This document shows, piece by piece, positions 1 to 11,400 of a stretch of 64,000 nucleotides of DNA (its first letter is position 1; each line of letters starts with the position of its first letter). This DNA is from Prolixibacteraceae bacterium (GTDB lineage Bacteria > Bacteroidota > Bacteroidia > Bacteroidales > Prolixibacteraceae). Position numbers and translations under genes: made by a program. Location of the stretch: positions 1-64,000 of the forward strand of contig JALNYZ010000008.1 of NCBI GenBank assembly GCA_023229575.1, read 5' to 3'. The notes under the pieces were generated by a model, which did no database searches, was not told where the DNA came from, and worked only from the letters and a program-made list of their open reading frames with translations.

Positions 1-14
1 AGAACTATAATACT

Positions 15-2015
15 ATGTCAAAGATCGGAGTATTCATTTGTCACTGCGGTGAAAATATCAGCGCCACCGTCGATGTCGAGCGTGTTGCCCGTGAGGTCGG
101 TGGGATGGAAGGCGTTGCACATGCCATCGACTACAAATACATGTGTTCGGATCCCGGACAAACATTCATCAAAGAGGCCGTTAAAAAATATGGCCTGGAT
201 GGGGTTGTCGTTGGCGCCTGTTCACCCCGTATGCACGAACCGACTTTCAGAAGGGCCTGTGCCGAAGCGGGATTAAATCCCTACCTCTGCGAAATGGCCA
301 ATCTTCGCGAACATTGCTCGTGGGTACACGAAAAGAGTGAGGAGACGACCGAAAAAGCGATAGATCTTGTAAAGATGCTGGTCGAGAAGGTGAAGAAGAA
401 CAAACCGCTCGACTCGATCAAAGTACCGGTAACCAAAAGGGCTTTGGTCATTGGTGGCGGTATTGCCGGGATTCAGGCCAGTCTTGATATTGCCAATACC
501 GGTCATAAAGTGATTTTGGTAGAAAGGGATCCTTCGATTGGCGGACACATGTCGCAGCTTTCGGAGACTTTTCCAACACTCGACTGTTCCCAGTGTATTC
601 TGACTCCAAGAATGGTGGAGGTGGCGCAACATCCCAATATTAAGTTGTACACCTATGCAGAGCTGGAGAGTCTGGAAGGTTTCATCGGAAATTTTAAAGC
701 GAAAATAAGGCTCAAAGCCAAAAGCGTTAATTACTCTACCTGTACGGGTTGTGGCGCTTGTATTCAAAAGTGTCCGGTCAAAAAAATCCCCAGTGAATTC
801 AATGCCGGTTTGGGAACCAGAACGGCTATTTATGTTCCGTTTCCACAGGCTGTACCAAACAAACCTGTAATTGACCGGATCAATTGCAATTACTACAAGC
901 GGGGAGCCTGCAAGATTTGTGAAAAGACATGTCAGGTTGGATCTATAGAATGGGACAAGGAGGACGAGATCATCACGGAAGAGGTAGGCGCTGTTGTGCT
1001 TGCAACAGGATTTGATGTGAAGGGTACCGACTTCTTCCCTGAATATGGCTACGGACAATACAAAGACGTATTGACCGGTCTTCAATTCGAACGACTGGCA
1101 TCTGCCTCAGGTCCGACTTTTGGCGAGATTCGTCGTCCGTCTGATGGAGTTATACCTAAGAAAATTGTCTTTATTGCCTGTGCCGGATCCAGGGATCCTG
1201 CTAAGGGAATACCTTATTGCTCAAAGATTTGCTGTATGTACACGGCCAAACATGCCATGCTGTACCAGCACAAGGTGCACGATGGTGAGTCGACTGTTTT
1301 TTATATGGACATCCGCGCAGGCGGTAAAAACTACGAAGAGTTCGTTCGCAGGGCTATCGAGGAGGATACCGTTAATTATGTGCGTGGCAGGGTTGCCCGG
1401 GTTTATGAAAAGAATGGTAAACTGATCGTCAAAGGCGTAGATACACTTCTTGGCGGTGAACAAGTCGAGATTGAGGCAGATATGGTGGTCCTTGCAACGG
1501 CAGGTGTAGCCAGTTGCGGTTCAGAGCAGCTCGCGCAGAAATTGCATGTTTCTTATGATCCTTACCATTTCTTTGCCGAAGCACATCCAAAACTCAAGCC
1601 CGTTGAGACCAATACGGCAGGAATCTTTCTGGCCGGCGCCTGCCAGGCGCCCAAAGATATTCCGGAGACTGTCGGAATGGCATCAGGCGCTGCGGTGAAG
1701 GTTGCAGCCCTCTTTTCCAACGATGAACTGGTCAGGGAGCCGGTTGTTGCAGTAGTAAACCGATTGGCGCCTCCTCTTTACAGTACTTGTGTGGGGTGTT
1801 TTATGTGCGAAACGGCTTGTCCGTACAATGCCATAGAGCACGAAGAGATCAAAGGGCGTGATGGCAGTCTGATCCGAACCATTGCCCGGGTTAACCAGGG
1901 ACTGTGTCAGGGTTGTGGTACTTGTGTAGCATTCTGCCGCTCCAAATCCATCGATATCCAGGGGTACACCAATGAGCAGGTATACGCCGAAGTGATGTCA
2001 TTGTTAAACGACTAA
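15..2015 (+). CDS. hdrA: HdrA-like heterodisulfide reductase subunit A (FAD, multi-[4Fe-4S])
   Basis: A 666-aa cytoplasmic iron-sulfur flavoprotein. It has the HdrA N-terminal region (GVFICHCGENIS), a Rossmann FAD motif GGGIAG near residue 147, the HdrA-type CSQCILTP motif near residue 194, ferredoxin-like clusters CTGCGACIQKC (about 243) and CNYY...CKICEKTC (about 291), and two C-terminal clusters, CVGCFMCETACP (about 592) and CQGCGTCVAFC (about 631). HdrA is the flavin subunit that bifurcates electrons in Hdr complexes. It is followed 10 nt later by an MvhD/FlxD gene and then FlxC/B/A, so this is most likely the HdrA of a FlxABCD-HdrABC NADH-linked complex rather than a methanogen enzyme. 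hdrB and hdrC are not in the window and would be expected just upstream. Confidence 0.93.
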   Translation: MSKIGVFICHCGENISATVDVERVAREVGGMEGVAHAIDYKYMCSDPGQTFIKEAVKKYGLDGVVVGACSPRMHEPTFRRACAEAGLNPYLCEMANLREHCSWVHEKSEETTEKAIDLVKMLVEKVKKNKPLDSIKVPVTKRALVIGGGIAGIQASLDIANTGHKVILVERDPSIGGHMSQLSETFPTLDCSQCILTPRMVEVAQHPNIKLYTYAELESLEGFIGNFKAKIRLKAKSVNYSTCTGCGACIQKCPVKKIPSEFNAGLGTRTAIYVPFPQAVPNKPVIDRINCNYYKRGACKICEKTCQVGSIEWDKEDEIITEEVGAVVLATGFDVKGTDFFPEYGYGQYKDVLTGLQFERLASASGPTFGEIRRPSDGVIPKKIVFIACAGSRDPAKGIPYCSKICCMYTAKHAMLYQHKVHDGESTVFYMDIRAGGKNYEEFVRRAIEEDTVNYVRGRVARVYEKNGKLIVKGVDTLLGGEQVEIEADMVVLATAGVASCGSEQLAQKLHVSYDPYHFFAEAHPKLKPVETNTAGIFLAGACQAPKDIPETVGMASGAAVKVAALFSNDELVREPVVAVVNRLAPPLYSTCVGCFMCETACPYNAIEHEEIKGRDGSLIRTIARVNQGLCQGCGTCVAFCRSKSIDIQGYTNEQVYAEVMSLLND

Positions 2016-2025
2016 CTAACAGATA

Positions 2026-2490
2026 ATGAGTAGTAATACTGATTTTGAACCCAAAATAATTGCATTTGTATGCAACTGGTGTACCTATGCCGGAGCTGAT
2101 TTGACCGGCACAAGCAGACTAAAATATGCCACTAACGTGAAGATTGTTCGCTTTCCGTGTACCGGGCGCATAGATTTCCTTTTGTTGCTAAAGTCTTTTG
2201 CGCAGGGTGCCGATGGAGTGATTGTTTCGGGCTGTCATCCAAACGATTGCCATTATACCAGTGGAAATTTCCATGCACGGCGTCGTTGGATCGCTTTCCG
2301 TTCGATCCTTGATCTGATGGGTGTTGACATTCGCCGTATACAATACTCCTGGGTTTCTGCAGCTGAAGGTTCCAAATGGGCAGATCTTGTCAACAACACG
2401 GTTGCAGATATCCGTGCACTTGGGCCTTATGCCGAATATCAAAAGGTTGCCGATTATTTAGAGAAGGAGGGATACAATGAAGAAGCTTAG
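2026..2490 (+). CDS. flxD: MvhD/FlxD-type [2Fe-2S] electron-transfer subunit
   Basis: A 154-aa protein of the MvhD (hydrogenase iron-sulfur subunit) family. The family cysteines are visible: CNWC at residues 16-19 followed by TYAGADLTG, C45 in FPCTGRI, and C70/C75 in GCHPNDCHY. Such proteins pass electrons between an input module and HdrA. It lies 10 nt after hdrA, and its 3' end overlaps the next gene by 14 nt, so it belongs to the same operon. No hydrogenase genes are nearby. The neighbouring FAD/NAD-binding gene makes it FlxD (NADH input) rather than MvhD (H2 input). Confidence 0.92.
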   Translation: MSSNTDFEPKIIAFVCNWCTYAGADLTGTSRLKYATNVKIVRFPCTGRIDFLLLLKSFAQGADGVIVSGCHPNDCHYTSGNFHARRRWIAFRSILDLMGVDIRRIQYSWVSAAEGSKWADLVNNTVADIRALGPYAEYQKVADYLEKEGYNEEA

Positions 2491-3277
2491 AGACAGAGCC
2501 GCCGAGTTGCTTTCACAAGGAGTCGTTTCGCTGGTGATTGGATATGAGGAAGGTACCAAAAGACCCCGGCCACTCTTTTGCAGAAACAGTGAAAGTACTG
2601 AAAAACTGATCTTTGATAGCCGTTGTTTCCACAATCTGGCGGTCTATATTACCAAGAAGGAGCTGGTTGGGAAAGAGCACTTCGCGGTAACTGCTCCAAT
2701 CTCAACCCTGCGAAGTATCATGCAGTTGTATGTGGAAAACCAGCTGAGCGAGGAGAAACTCCTCGTCATTACTGTTGATTTGAGCGGAGAATTGCGTGAA
2801 TTTACCACTTTCGACGAGATAGCCGCTTATGTGGCTCAATTTGAGCTGAAACGCGGAGAGAGGGAGCAGGAGATACTTACCAAAATTGAAGGAATGAGCC
2901 GCGAGGAACGATGGAAGTTCTGGATGGAAGAGATGTCACACTGCTTCAAATGTTATGCCTGTCGTTCGGCTTGCCCGCTTTGCTATTGCTCCAAGTGCGT
3001 TGTTGAAGTGAACCGTCCGCAGTGGATCAATCCATGGCCGGCACCGCTTGCCAATATGGAATGGCACATCAACAGGGCCATGCACATGGTTGGACGTTGT
3101 ACTGCTTGCGGAGCGTGTGGGGATGCTTGTCCGGTCGGTATTCCTATTGATTTGATTACCAGAAAGATGATGGAAGATTTGGCGCCGGAATTTGGTTACG
3201 TTCCCGGTCAGCCGGCCAAACAAGGCAATGCTCTTTCGAGTTGGAAACTGGATGACAGGGAGCAATTTATACGATAA
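2477..3277 (+). CDS. flxC: FlxC-like 4Fe-4S dicluster protein
   Basis: A 266-aa protein. An N-terminal region of about 150 residues without cysteine clusters is followed by a dense cysteine block CFKCYACRSACPLCYCSKC (about residues 156-174) and a second ferredoxin motif CTACGACGDACPVGI (about 208-222), which resembles HdrC/FrhB-type iron-sulfur subunits. The start overlaps the flxD 3' end by 14 nt and is preceded by an unusually strong GGAGG-type ribosome site (gagaaggaggga), rare in Bacteroidota, which suggests translational coupling. By position and clusters it fits FlxC of a Flx-Hdr complex. The exact B/C assignment within the Flx module is an inference. Confidence 0.8.
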   Translation: MKKLRDRAAELLSQGVVSLVIGYEEGTKRPRPLFCRNSESTEKLIFDSRCFHNLAVYITKKELVGKEHFAVTAPISTLRSIMQLYVENQLSEEKLLVITVDLSGELREFTTFDEIAAYVAQFELKRGEREQEILTKIEGMSREERWKFWMEEMSHCFKCYACRSACPLCYCSKCVVEVNRPQWINPWPAPLANMEWHINRAMHMVGRCTACGACGDACPVGIPIDLITRKMMEDLAPEFGYVPGQPAKQGNALSSWKLDDREQFIR

Positions 3278-3282
3278 GGACT

Positions 3283-4293
3283 ATGGAAACAAAATATATT
3301 GGTAAAGACGGAATAGAAAAATGGTTTAATGCCATTGTTGCCAGTGGTAAAAGGGTCTTTGCGCCTGTAAATGCCCGCGGACAGGTAGATTTTAAGCCGG
3401 TGAAAAAACTGAGCGAGGTCGCCGGCGATTATATCCAGACTACCCAGTCAATTAAAGCTTCCGTTTATCCAAAAGCAGAGGTACTATTTTCCTATGAAAA
3501 GGTGAATGGTAAAGTAAACCTGACGGATTTTGATCCGGAAAGTGTCCCTGAAACAGTACTCTGGAAGGTTCATCCCTGCGATGCGGCTGGCTTTAAGCCT
3601 CTTTCTGCCATTTTCAACTGGGATACGGCAGACAAACTGCACAATGCCCATCTGATCAAAACTTCAGTGATATCTTTCAGTTGTGCTGCAGCTGATGAGA
3701 GCTGCTTCTGCACCAGCGTAAACGGGAGTCCGGGTAATACTTCAGGCAGTGATATTCAACTGACCATGCTTCCGGATGGAGGAGCTATTGCAGAGATTTT
3801 ATCTCCAAAAGGAGAAGCCCTGGTTGCACTTTTGCCCAGTGTTTTTGAAGCAGACAAAGGAGAGAAAAAGGAAAAGTACCTCGTTGATCTGCCAGCCAGG
3901 TTTAACCTGGAAGAGGTTAATGCTAAATTGAACAAGGCATTTGACAGTACAGTCTGGAAAGAGCAGTCTGAGCGTTGCCTGGGTTGCGGCGCCTGTGCTT
4001 TTGTCTGTCCAACCTGTGCCTGTTTCGATATTCAGGAAGATGCCCATGGCTCAAAAGGAAGGCGTATCCGTTGTTGGGATGCCTGTGGATTTGCCATGTT
4101 TACCTTGCACACTTCAGGTCACAATCCACGTGAGCATCAGAGTCAGCGTTGGCGTCAGCGAATTCTTCACAAATTCTCCTATATGCCCGAACGACTCAGT
4201 GTGGTAGGTTGCACCGGATGCGGCCGTTGTTCGCGAGCCTGCCCGGTGGATATGAATATTTTAGAACACATCACCTCAATTGCGAAACAATGA
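3283..4293 (+). CDS. flxB: FlxB-like 4Fe-4S dicluster protein (AsrA-like)
   Basis: A 336-aa iron-sulfur protein similar in layout to the anaerobic sulfite reductase subunit A / FlxB group: an N-terminal domain of about 230 residues, then CLGCGACAFVCPTC (about 232-245) and CTGCGRCSRACPVD (about 310-323). It starts 5 nt after flxC and its stop overlaps the flxA start in an ATGA quartet. In this operon it probably relays electrons from the FAD/NAD-binding subunit to FlxC/FlxD and HdrA. No sulfite reductase catalytic subunit (AsrC) is present, which argues against a sulfite reductase operon. Confidence 0.82.
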   Translation: METKYIGKDGIEKWFNAIVASGKRVFAPVNARGQVDFKPVKKLSEVAGDYIQTTQSIKASVYPKAEVLFSYEKVNGKVNLTDFDPESVPETVLWKVHPCDAAGFKPLSAIFNWDTADKLHNAHLIKTSVISFSCAAADESCFCTSVNGSPGNTSGSDIQLTMLPDGGAIAEILSPKGEALVALLPSVFEADKGEKKEKYLVDLPARFNLEEVNAKLNKAFDSTVWKEQSERCLGCGACAFVCPTCACFDIQEDAHGSKGRRIRCWDACGFAMFTLHTSGHNPREHQSQRWRQRILHKFSYMPERLSVVGCTGCGRCSRACPVDMNILEHITSIAKQ

Positions 4294-5132
4294 GCGAGCA
4301 AAATACATACCTTCCTTACCTGATGACCATCGAAAAGGTGATCAAAGAGGCGCCAGGCGTAAAAACGTACAGATTAAAATTTCAGGATGAGGCAGAGGCC
4401 GAAGCCTTTGAGTTTAAAGCCGGACAATTTGGCGAGTACTCAGCTTTTGGTGAGGGCGAATCCACCTTCTGCATTGCCTCTTCGCCGACTAGAAAGGGCT
4501 ATATTGAATGTACTTTCCGGGATAGCGGCAGGGTAACTTCAGGATTGGCTTCACTCGAAGAGGGGAGTACCATGGGTTTCCGTGGCCCTTATGGCAATGT
4601 TTTCCCGATGGAGGAGTGGAAAGGGAAGAACCTTCTCTTCATTGCGGGTGGTATTGCACTGCCTCCGATGCGTTGCGTGATCTGGAATGCACTTGATTTG
4701 CGCGAAAATTTCAAGGATATCACCATCGTTTACGGCGCTAAAACGGTCAATGATCTGGTTTACAAATCAGAACTGAAAGAATGGTCAGATCGTCCGGATG
4801 TAAAGATGGTCACTACCGTGGATCCGGGTGGCGAGAATGCTGACTGGAAGGGAGAGATTGGCTTTGTCCCAACGATAGTGGAAAAGGTGGCTCCATCAGC
4901 TGAAAATACCATAGCCATTGTATGCGGACCCCCGATCATGATCAAATTTACCTTCCCCGTACTCGAAAAGTTGGGATTCAAAGATGACCAGATCTATACC
5001 ACGCTTGAAAACCGAATGAAATGCGGTGTTGGCAAATGCGGCCGCTGCAATGTAGGAAAATTGTACATCTGCAAGGATGGCCCGGTTTTTAGCAAGGAGG
5101 AGTTGAATTTGATTCCGGCGGAGGAGTATTAA
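4290..5132 (+). CDS. flxA: FlxA-like FAD/NAD(P)-binding oxidoreductase
   Basis: A 280-aa ferredoxin-reductase-fold protein. The start chosen is the ATG at 4290, which overlaps the flxB stop (ATGA); a longer in-frame extension upstream lies wholly inside flxB and is not credible. It has a FAD-binding beta-barrel (GQFGEYSAFG, then CIASSP), an NAD-binding domain starting at LLFIAGGIALPPMR, and a C-terminal [2Fe-2S] site CGVGKCGRCNVG...C..DGPVF, as in PyrK, AsrB and FlxA. It would take electrons from NAD(P)H and feed the HdrA bifurcation site. It is the last gene of the operon and is followed by a REP-like hairpin pair. Confidence 0.88.
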   Translation: MSEQNTYLPYLMTIEKVIKEAPGVKTYRLKFQDEAEAEAFEFKAGQFGEYSAFGEGESTFCIASSPTRKGYIECTFRDSGRVTSGLASLEEGSTMGFRGPYGNVFPMEEWKGKNLLFIAGGIALPPMRCVIWNALDLRENFKDITIVYGAKTVNDLVYKSELKEWSDRPDVKMVTTVDPGGENADWKGEIGFVPTIVEKVAPSAENTIAIVCGPPIMIKFTFPVLEKLGFKDDQIYTTLENRMKCGVGKCGRCNVGKLYICKDGPVFSKEELNLIPAEEY

Positions 5133-5142
5133 TCATATATTT

Positions 5143-5220
5143 AACGCCGTCAGGAGCTTCGCACGCTGACGGGTTTTGTTTGCGGCGTAACCTTTCAGCG
5201 TCGAAGACCTGAAAGCGTTT
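5143..5220 (+). repeat. REP-like inverted hairpin pair, copy 1
   Basis: Two imperfect palindromes in opposite orientation. The first is CCGTCAG (5147-5153) with CTGACGG (5166-5172) around a GAGCTTCGCACG loop; the second is CTTTCAG (5192-5198) with CTGAAAG (5209-5215) around CGTCGAAGAC. The loop cores are reverse complements of one another in pattern (AGGnnCTTCG...CGCT), the layout of a BIME made of two REPs. Closely related copies lie at 25740, 26676 and inside the Y1 transposase gene at 17254. This copy follows flxA and may stabilise or end its transcript. The rest of the gap to 5451 shows only AT-rich sequence with no gene. Confidence 0.8.
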
Positions 5221-5451
5221 AGTTGAAAACGATACGCATCATTTTGGAATTTCATGTGGTAGAAAATCTAATTTCTTGCTTAGAAAAAAATCCCAGGCAA
5301 GAAAAAAATAACCTGATCTTTTTCGAATTTAACGCTGATAAGCGTCTCTTTAATGCGGGTGGTGGGTGTAAGAATAACACTCGCATTTTTAATCGTTGAA
5401 GCTGTTTCTTCGTCTGCTGTTGCCTGTATGCGCTTCTCCCAGATTCTAGAG

Positions 5452-8400
5452 ATCATAATTCCAATATGGTTCGATTGGGAGCTACTTCAAAAACGTTGGG
5501 ATCAAGTTGATACCGTTGTTTCAATTCCAATATGGTTCGATTGGGAGTGGTTGTAAACAGTTGGTATATAGAATCAAATGTGTTTCAATTCCAATATGGT
5601 TCGATTGGGAGGGTGTTGATGAGAATGGTTTTGTAATTTTTAAATTTGTTTCAATTCCAATATGGTTCGATTGGGAGCTATTTCCTATAGCGGTATGATT
5701 TCCAACAGCATCAACGTTTCAATTCCAATATGGTTCGATTGGGAGCCCAGATGATCCATAAGATCCTCCAATGTATAATTTGTTTCAATTCCAATATGGT
5801 TCGATTGGGAGGTAATATCAGATCATCCTGCCGGAGTTACATCATTGTTTCAATTCCAATATGGTTCGATTGGGAGTAGTAATCCGTCCAGCTTTGAATG
5901 AGGCGTTGTTTGTTTCAATTCCAATATGGTTCGATTGGGAGCCTACTTAACGGAGACGGCACGAAGACCGGAATTGTGTTTCAATTCCAATATGGTTCGA
6001 TTGGGAGCTAAAAATATCGCTCCGGTTGTTCTGACTGCCAAAGTTTCAATTCCAATATGGTTCGATTGGGAGAGTGCTGTACACGCTGCTGAAAATGACC
6101 CTGAAAAGTTTCAATTCCAATATGGTTCGATTGGGAGGAAGATTTAAAATGTGAAACCCTCCAAACCTTGGACGTTTCAATTCCAATATGGTTCGATTGG
6201 GAGCTCAGGGAAATGTCTCCAGCTTCAAATTTCATTTAAGTTTCAATTCCAATATGGTTCGATTGGGAGCAAGACCCTCAGGAAACTGCCTTTCTTTTTT
6301 GCTGTTTCAATTCCAATATGGTTCGATTGGGAGGGAGTTCAGAAAATCGATCCTTGCCGCCTATAGGATGAGTTTCAATTCCAATATGGTTCGATTGGGA
6401 GTCAGCCACGCTGGATCCTGCGCCATCCCTGCCCAGTTTCAATTCCAATATGGTTCGATTGGGAGTCAACTCAAAATCTTTCAATGAATTTCAAATAGCA
6501 CGTTTCAATTCCAATATGGTTCGATTGGGAGCCAGTAACCGGAGAAGAGGAATGGGTACTGACCAGTTTCAATTCCAATATGGTTCGATTGGGAGCGGTA
6601 GATTACGCAGGATCATACGTTATTCAGGAGTTTCAATTCCAATATGGTTCGATTGGGAGTTTTGAAATGGTTGTGATTAATGGAGAAAAGCGAGTTTCAA
6701 TTCCAATATGGTTCGATTGGGAGACTACTCTGTTTTGGACAACGGACTCATTAAACCGGTTTCAATTCCAATATGGTTCGATTGGGAGAGTGTCACTTCC
6801 ATTTGTGCCCCCAGTCCAAAGAGTTTCAATTCCAATATGGTTCGATTGGGAGGAACTCTCTCGGATTATATTTAAGCCAGTTCCAAGGTTTCAATTCCAA
6901 TATGGTTCGATTGGGAGCCTGAGTGGTGGCTATTCCCATATCAGCGATCAGTTTCAATTCCAATATGGTTCGATTGGGAGCGTTCAGGGGGCAAACAATG
7001 CTAGCACTTATTTGCTGTTTCAATTCCAATATGGTTCGATTGGGAGGAGACGGCGACAAAGACCGGCCTAATGGCAAAGGTTGTTTCAATTCCAATATGG
7101 TTCGATTGGGAGACCTTCTCCCCAATTGGCCTCCATGCCCCTTTTCTGTTTCAATTCCAATATGGTTCGATTGGGAGAAGAATATGATGCGTTTATCAAT
7201 ACAGCATCAAATGTTTCAATTCCAATATGGTTCGATTGGGAGGGACAATTGTTCGGGGCCGTAGCTTCACAGGGGTTACGTTTCAATTCCAATATGGTTC
7301 GATTGGGAGTAGATGCTCTGCCGTCCTAAACTGGACGATAACGAGTTTCAATTCCAATATGGTTCGATTGGGAGACAGGAGCGGTGTCTTTGCCTACTTA
7401 TTCATTTTTTGTTTCAATTCCAATATGGTTCGATTGGGAGTTATTTTATTAAAAACATTTGTAGCCTTATTAACATCGTTTCAATTCCAATATGGTTCGA
7501 TTGGGAGCGATTCATTTGATCAGGATCAAATATGCCGGTCACGGTTTCAATTCCAATATGGTTCGATTGGGAGCGGGATATTAGTAAAGATAGGGTTTAT
7601 GATACTACGTTTCAATTCCAATATGGTTCGATTGGGAGTGAGATGATAGTGTGTGCGCTATCTGCGGGAAGAAAAGTTTCAATTCCAATATGGTTCGATT
7701 GGGAGCCGAACCCGAATGCACTATCTGCCATAACACCGGCGTTTCAATTCCAATATGGTTCGATTGGGAGCAGAGTAGGATTCCATTAGTCTTTCAACTT
7801 CATTCACGTTTCAATTCCAATATGGTTCGATTGGGAGGCTCCTGTCCTTTTTTCATCGTTTCGCCTTTTTAGGTTTCAATTCCAATATGGTTCGATTGGG
7901 AGCAGGTATGAATACGAACAACTTTTGATGCTTTATGCTGTTTCAATTCCAATATGGTTCGATTGGGAGATTAATTCCAATTCTATTTGGTTGGTCGGCT
8001 TCGTTGTTTCAATTCCAATATGGTTCGATTGGGAGTTCGATAAAGTCCGATATAACTAATAGGCAAAGATTGTTTCAATTCCAATATGGTTCGATTGGGA
8101 GTATTTGGTAAATATGCATGTTTAAATTTTAATTAAGTTTCAATTCCAATATGGTTCGATTGGGAGATGTAAGGTGTTGGAAATACCGCAAAATTTTGCA
8201 TGTTTCAATTCCAATATGGTTCGATTGGGAGCCGTCGAAGCATCGGGCAACGCTACCGTCAGAGCAGTTTCAATTCCAATATGGTTCGATTGGGAGACAA
8301 CATCTTTATCCGGTGACGGGGGGTTTCTATGTTTCAATTCCAATATGGTTCGATTGGGAGTAAGAAGCAATATGGGTTTAGATACATGGATGCCGTTTCA

Positions 8401-11400
8401 ATTCCAATATGGTTCGATTGGGAGGGCAACAGCATGGACCAAACTTTATGGATTTCCGGTTTCAATTCCAATATGGTTCGATTGGGAGGTTAAGTCAACA
8501 AGGTAAACACAAAGGAAAGTATGGTTTCAATTCCAATATGGTTCGATTGGGAGACAAAGGCTAAAATGATGAGGGCGTAAATTTCGATGTTTCAATTCCA
8601 ATATGGTTCGATTGGGAGAGAAAGAAGACAATAGAAATAGGTTGCAATATTGAGTTTCAATTCCAATATGGTTCGATTGGGAGTCATACGCCGTCAAGGA
8701 TGCAGCCGAACAGATCGGTTTCAATTCCAATATGGTTCGATTGGGAGACCTTTTGCCAATTTGATTTCACCTGAATCAATATGTTTCAATTCCAATATGG
8801 TTCGATTGGGAGTTGGAGAGCTGAATATTTTCTTCAATGAATATTTGTTTCAATTCCAATATGGTTCGATTGGGAGAGCAAATGATTTGTACATATAACC
8901 CTTAATTTCTTGTTTCAATTCCAATATGGTTCGATTGGGAGGAAAGGTTCAGGAAATAACAACCGAAAGAAAACACGGTTTCAATTCCAATATGGTTCGA
9001 TTGGGAGACAGCACAAAAAAACAACAGATTGCCGACAAACTCGTTTCAATTCCAATATGGTTCGATTGGGAGCCCAGATAAGTTTGACCGGGGTGGTTCA
9101 GAACTATTTGTTTCAATTCCAATATGGTTCGATTGGGAGGATCGGCGACAGAGACTTACGAAAATGCAATTCGCGTTTCAATTCCAATATGGTTCGATTG
9201 GGAGACTGTGGCGTAAGTACATACGGTAAGGGTCGTTTGTTTCAATTCCAATATGGTTCGATTGGGAGTGATCTGGATTTCATTGACACCCTTTTCGCTC
9301 CTTTGTTTCAATTCCAATATGGTTCGATTGGGAGGACAAATGAAAACAACCTGCGAACAACAACAATCCGTTTCAATTCCAATATGGTTCGATTGGGAGA
9401 GCCTTTTACAGAGGTTTTAAATATTCAGAAACCTTGTTTCAATTCCAATATGGTTCGATTGGGAGGAGGCGATGGGTACTTTTGGTTTGATGAACAATTT
9501 GTTTCAATTCCAATATGGTTCGATTGGGAGAAAAACATTAAGATTTCCACCCATTCCCCATAATGTGTTTCAATTCCAATATGGTTCGATTGGGAGAGTC
9601 TATACGTCAGTTATTATGGATAGTTATGGTGTTTCAATTCCAATATGGTTCGATTGGGAGCCATAGACGCATTTTTTAAAACGGGTTCAATAATGTTTCA
9701 ATTCCAATATGGTTCGATTGGGAGTTTGTTGGTATTGATTCTTATGACGGTAGTCCTATTGTTTCAATTCCAATATGGTTCGATTGGGAGGAACTAAATG
9801 AGATTGAAAACGAGATGTACAAATTGTTTCAATTCCAATATGGTTCGATTGGGAGGTGCTGGCGGCGGCGGCGGCTGAAACTCCTGCATGTTTCAATTCC
9901 AATATGGTTCGATTGGGAGACGACAGAATCAATCATAATTATGTTAATTATTATGTTTCAATTCCAATATGGTTCGATTGGGAGTGACAATGTGCCGGTT
10001 ACCTGGGAGAATGTGAACAGTTTCAATTCCAATATGGTTCGATTGGGAGCTTTTGCCTGGGCCTTCTTGGCCGTTCCTTCCTCGGTTTCAATTCCAATAT
10101 GGTTCGATTGGGAGGGCAATGGACGTTCACCGGCTTAAGCGCTTTCTTTGTTTCAATTCCAATATGGTTCGATTGGGAGAGTTCAAGATTGCAAAGTTCA
10201 AACTGTTCAGACAATGTTTCAATTCCAATATGGTTCGATTGGGAGATACAAATACAACTGGTGTATTCAGTCTTACGGCGTTTCAATTCCAATATGGTTC
10301 GATTGGGAGAAGGTGCATTTGTGGCAATATACGGTACCTCAGATGTTTCAATTCCAATATGGTTCGATTGGGAGCGTAGTTAAATTGATTTTCCATAGCC
10401 TTATTTTTTTGTTTCAATTCCAATATGGTTCGATTGGGAGTTCATGCGGCTCAGCAAAAAGAGATGTTCTTTTTTGTTTCAATTCCAATATGGTTCGATT
10501 GGGAGAACTCTGTAACTCTCTTTAAATAAATACATTACAAGTTTCAATTCCAATATGGTTCGATTGGGAGTGTCTCTCCTGAAGCAGCTGCAGAAGATGC
10601 AGTGTGTTTCAATTCCAATATGGTTCGATTGGGAGCTGACAGAAGCCAGCGCATAATCTTACGGCCATGGTTTCAATTCCAATATGGTTCGATTGGGAGA
10701 AACCGGCTAAAATTGATCTGGACAGAACAACGGTGTTTCAATTCCAATATGGTTCGATTGGGAGCACTTCCACTCGCAAGCGCATAACTCCCCTTCGCCG
10801 TTTCAATTCCAATATGGTTCGATTGGGAGTCAAATACCCCTTTCACCGACACTATTTTGGTAAATTAGTTTCAATTCCAATATGGTTCGATTGGGAGCCA
10901 CGTTCATAGTGTCTGAACGGACTATGGTCAGGTGTTTCAATTCCAATATGGTTCGATTGGGAGTAGGCAGGGATCAGGCCGTCGGTCGCTGAGTTTTAAG
11001 TTTCAATTCCAATATGGTTCGATTGGGAGTACAGCCGAAATTATGTCCTGCCGGTGTTGTTACGGTTTCAATTCCAATATGGTTCGATTGGGAGTCAGAT
11101 TTAAAAGTCTCTTCTATTATCGCTGTTTTGTTTCAATTCCAATATGGTTCGATTGGGAGACATTTGTAAATCTGTTTCGTTTCTGTTATCATTTGTTTCA
11201 ATTCCAATATGGTTCGATTGGGAGCGAAACATGCACCCAGTGCGGGAAACCGCTCAATGAAGTTTCAATTCCAATATGGTTCGATTGGGAGAAACCCACA
11301 TGACCGGTTATGATATGGTTGAATATGTTTCAATTCCAATATGGTTCGATTGGGAGCGTAAATTCAGCGGTGTTAAGTTTCGTGGTGGATAGGTTTCAAT

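Noticed and set aside
273..1085. 270-codon open frame on the minus strand opposite hdrA
   Set aside because: It lies wholly antisense to a well-conserved gene, has no recognisable domain, and is a shadow frame.
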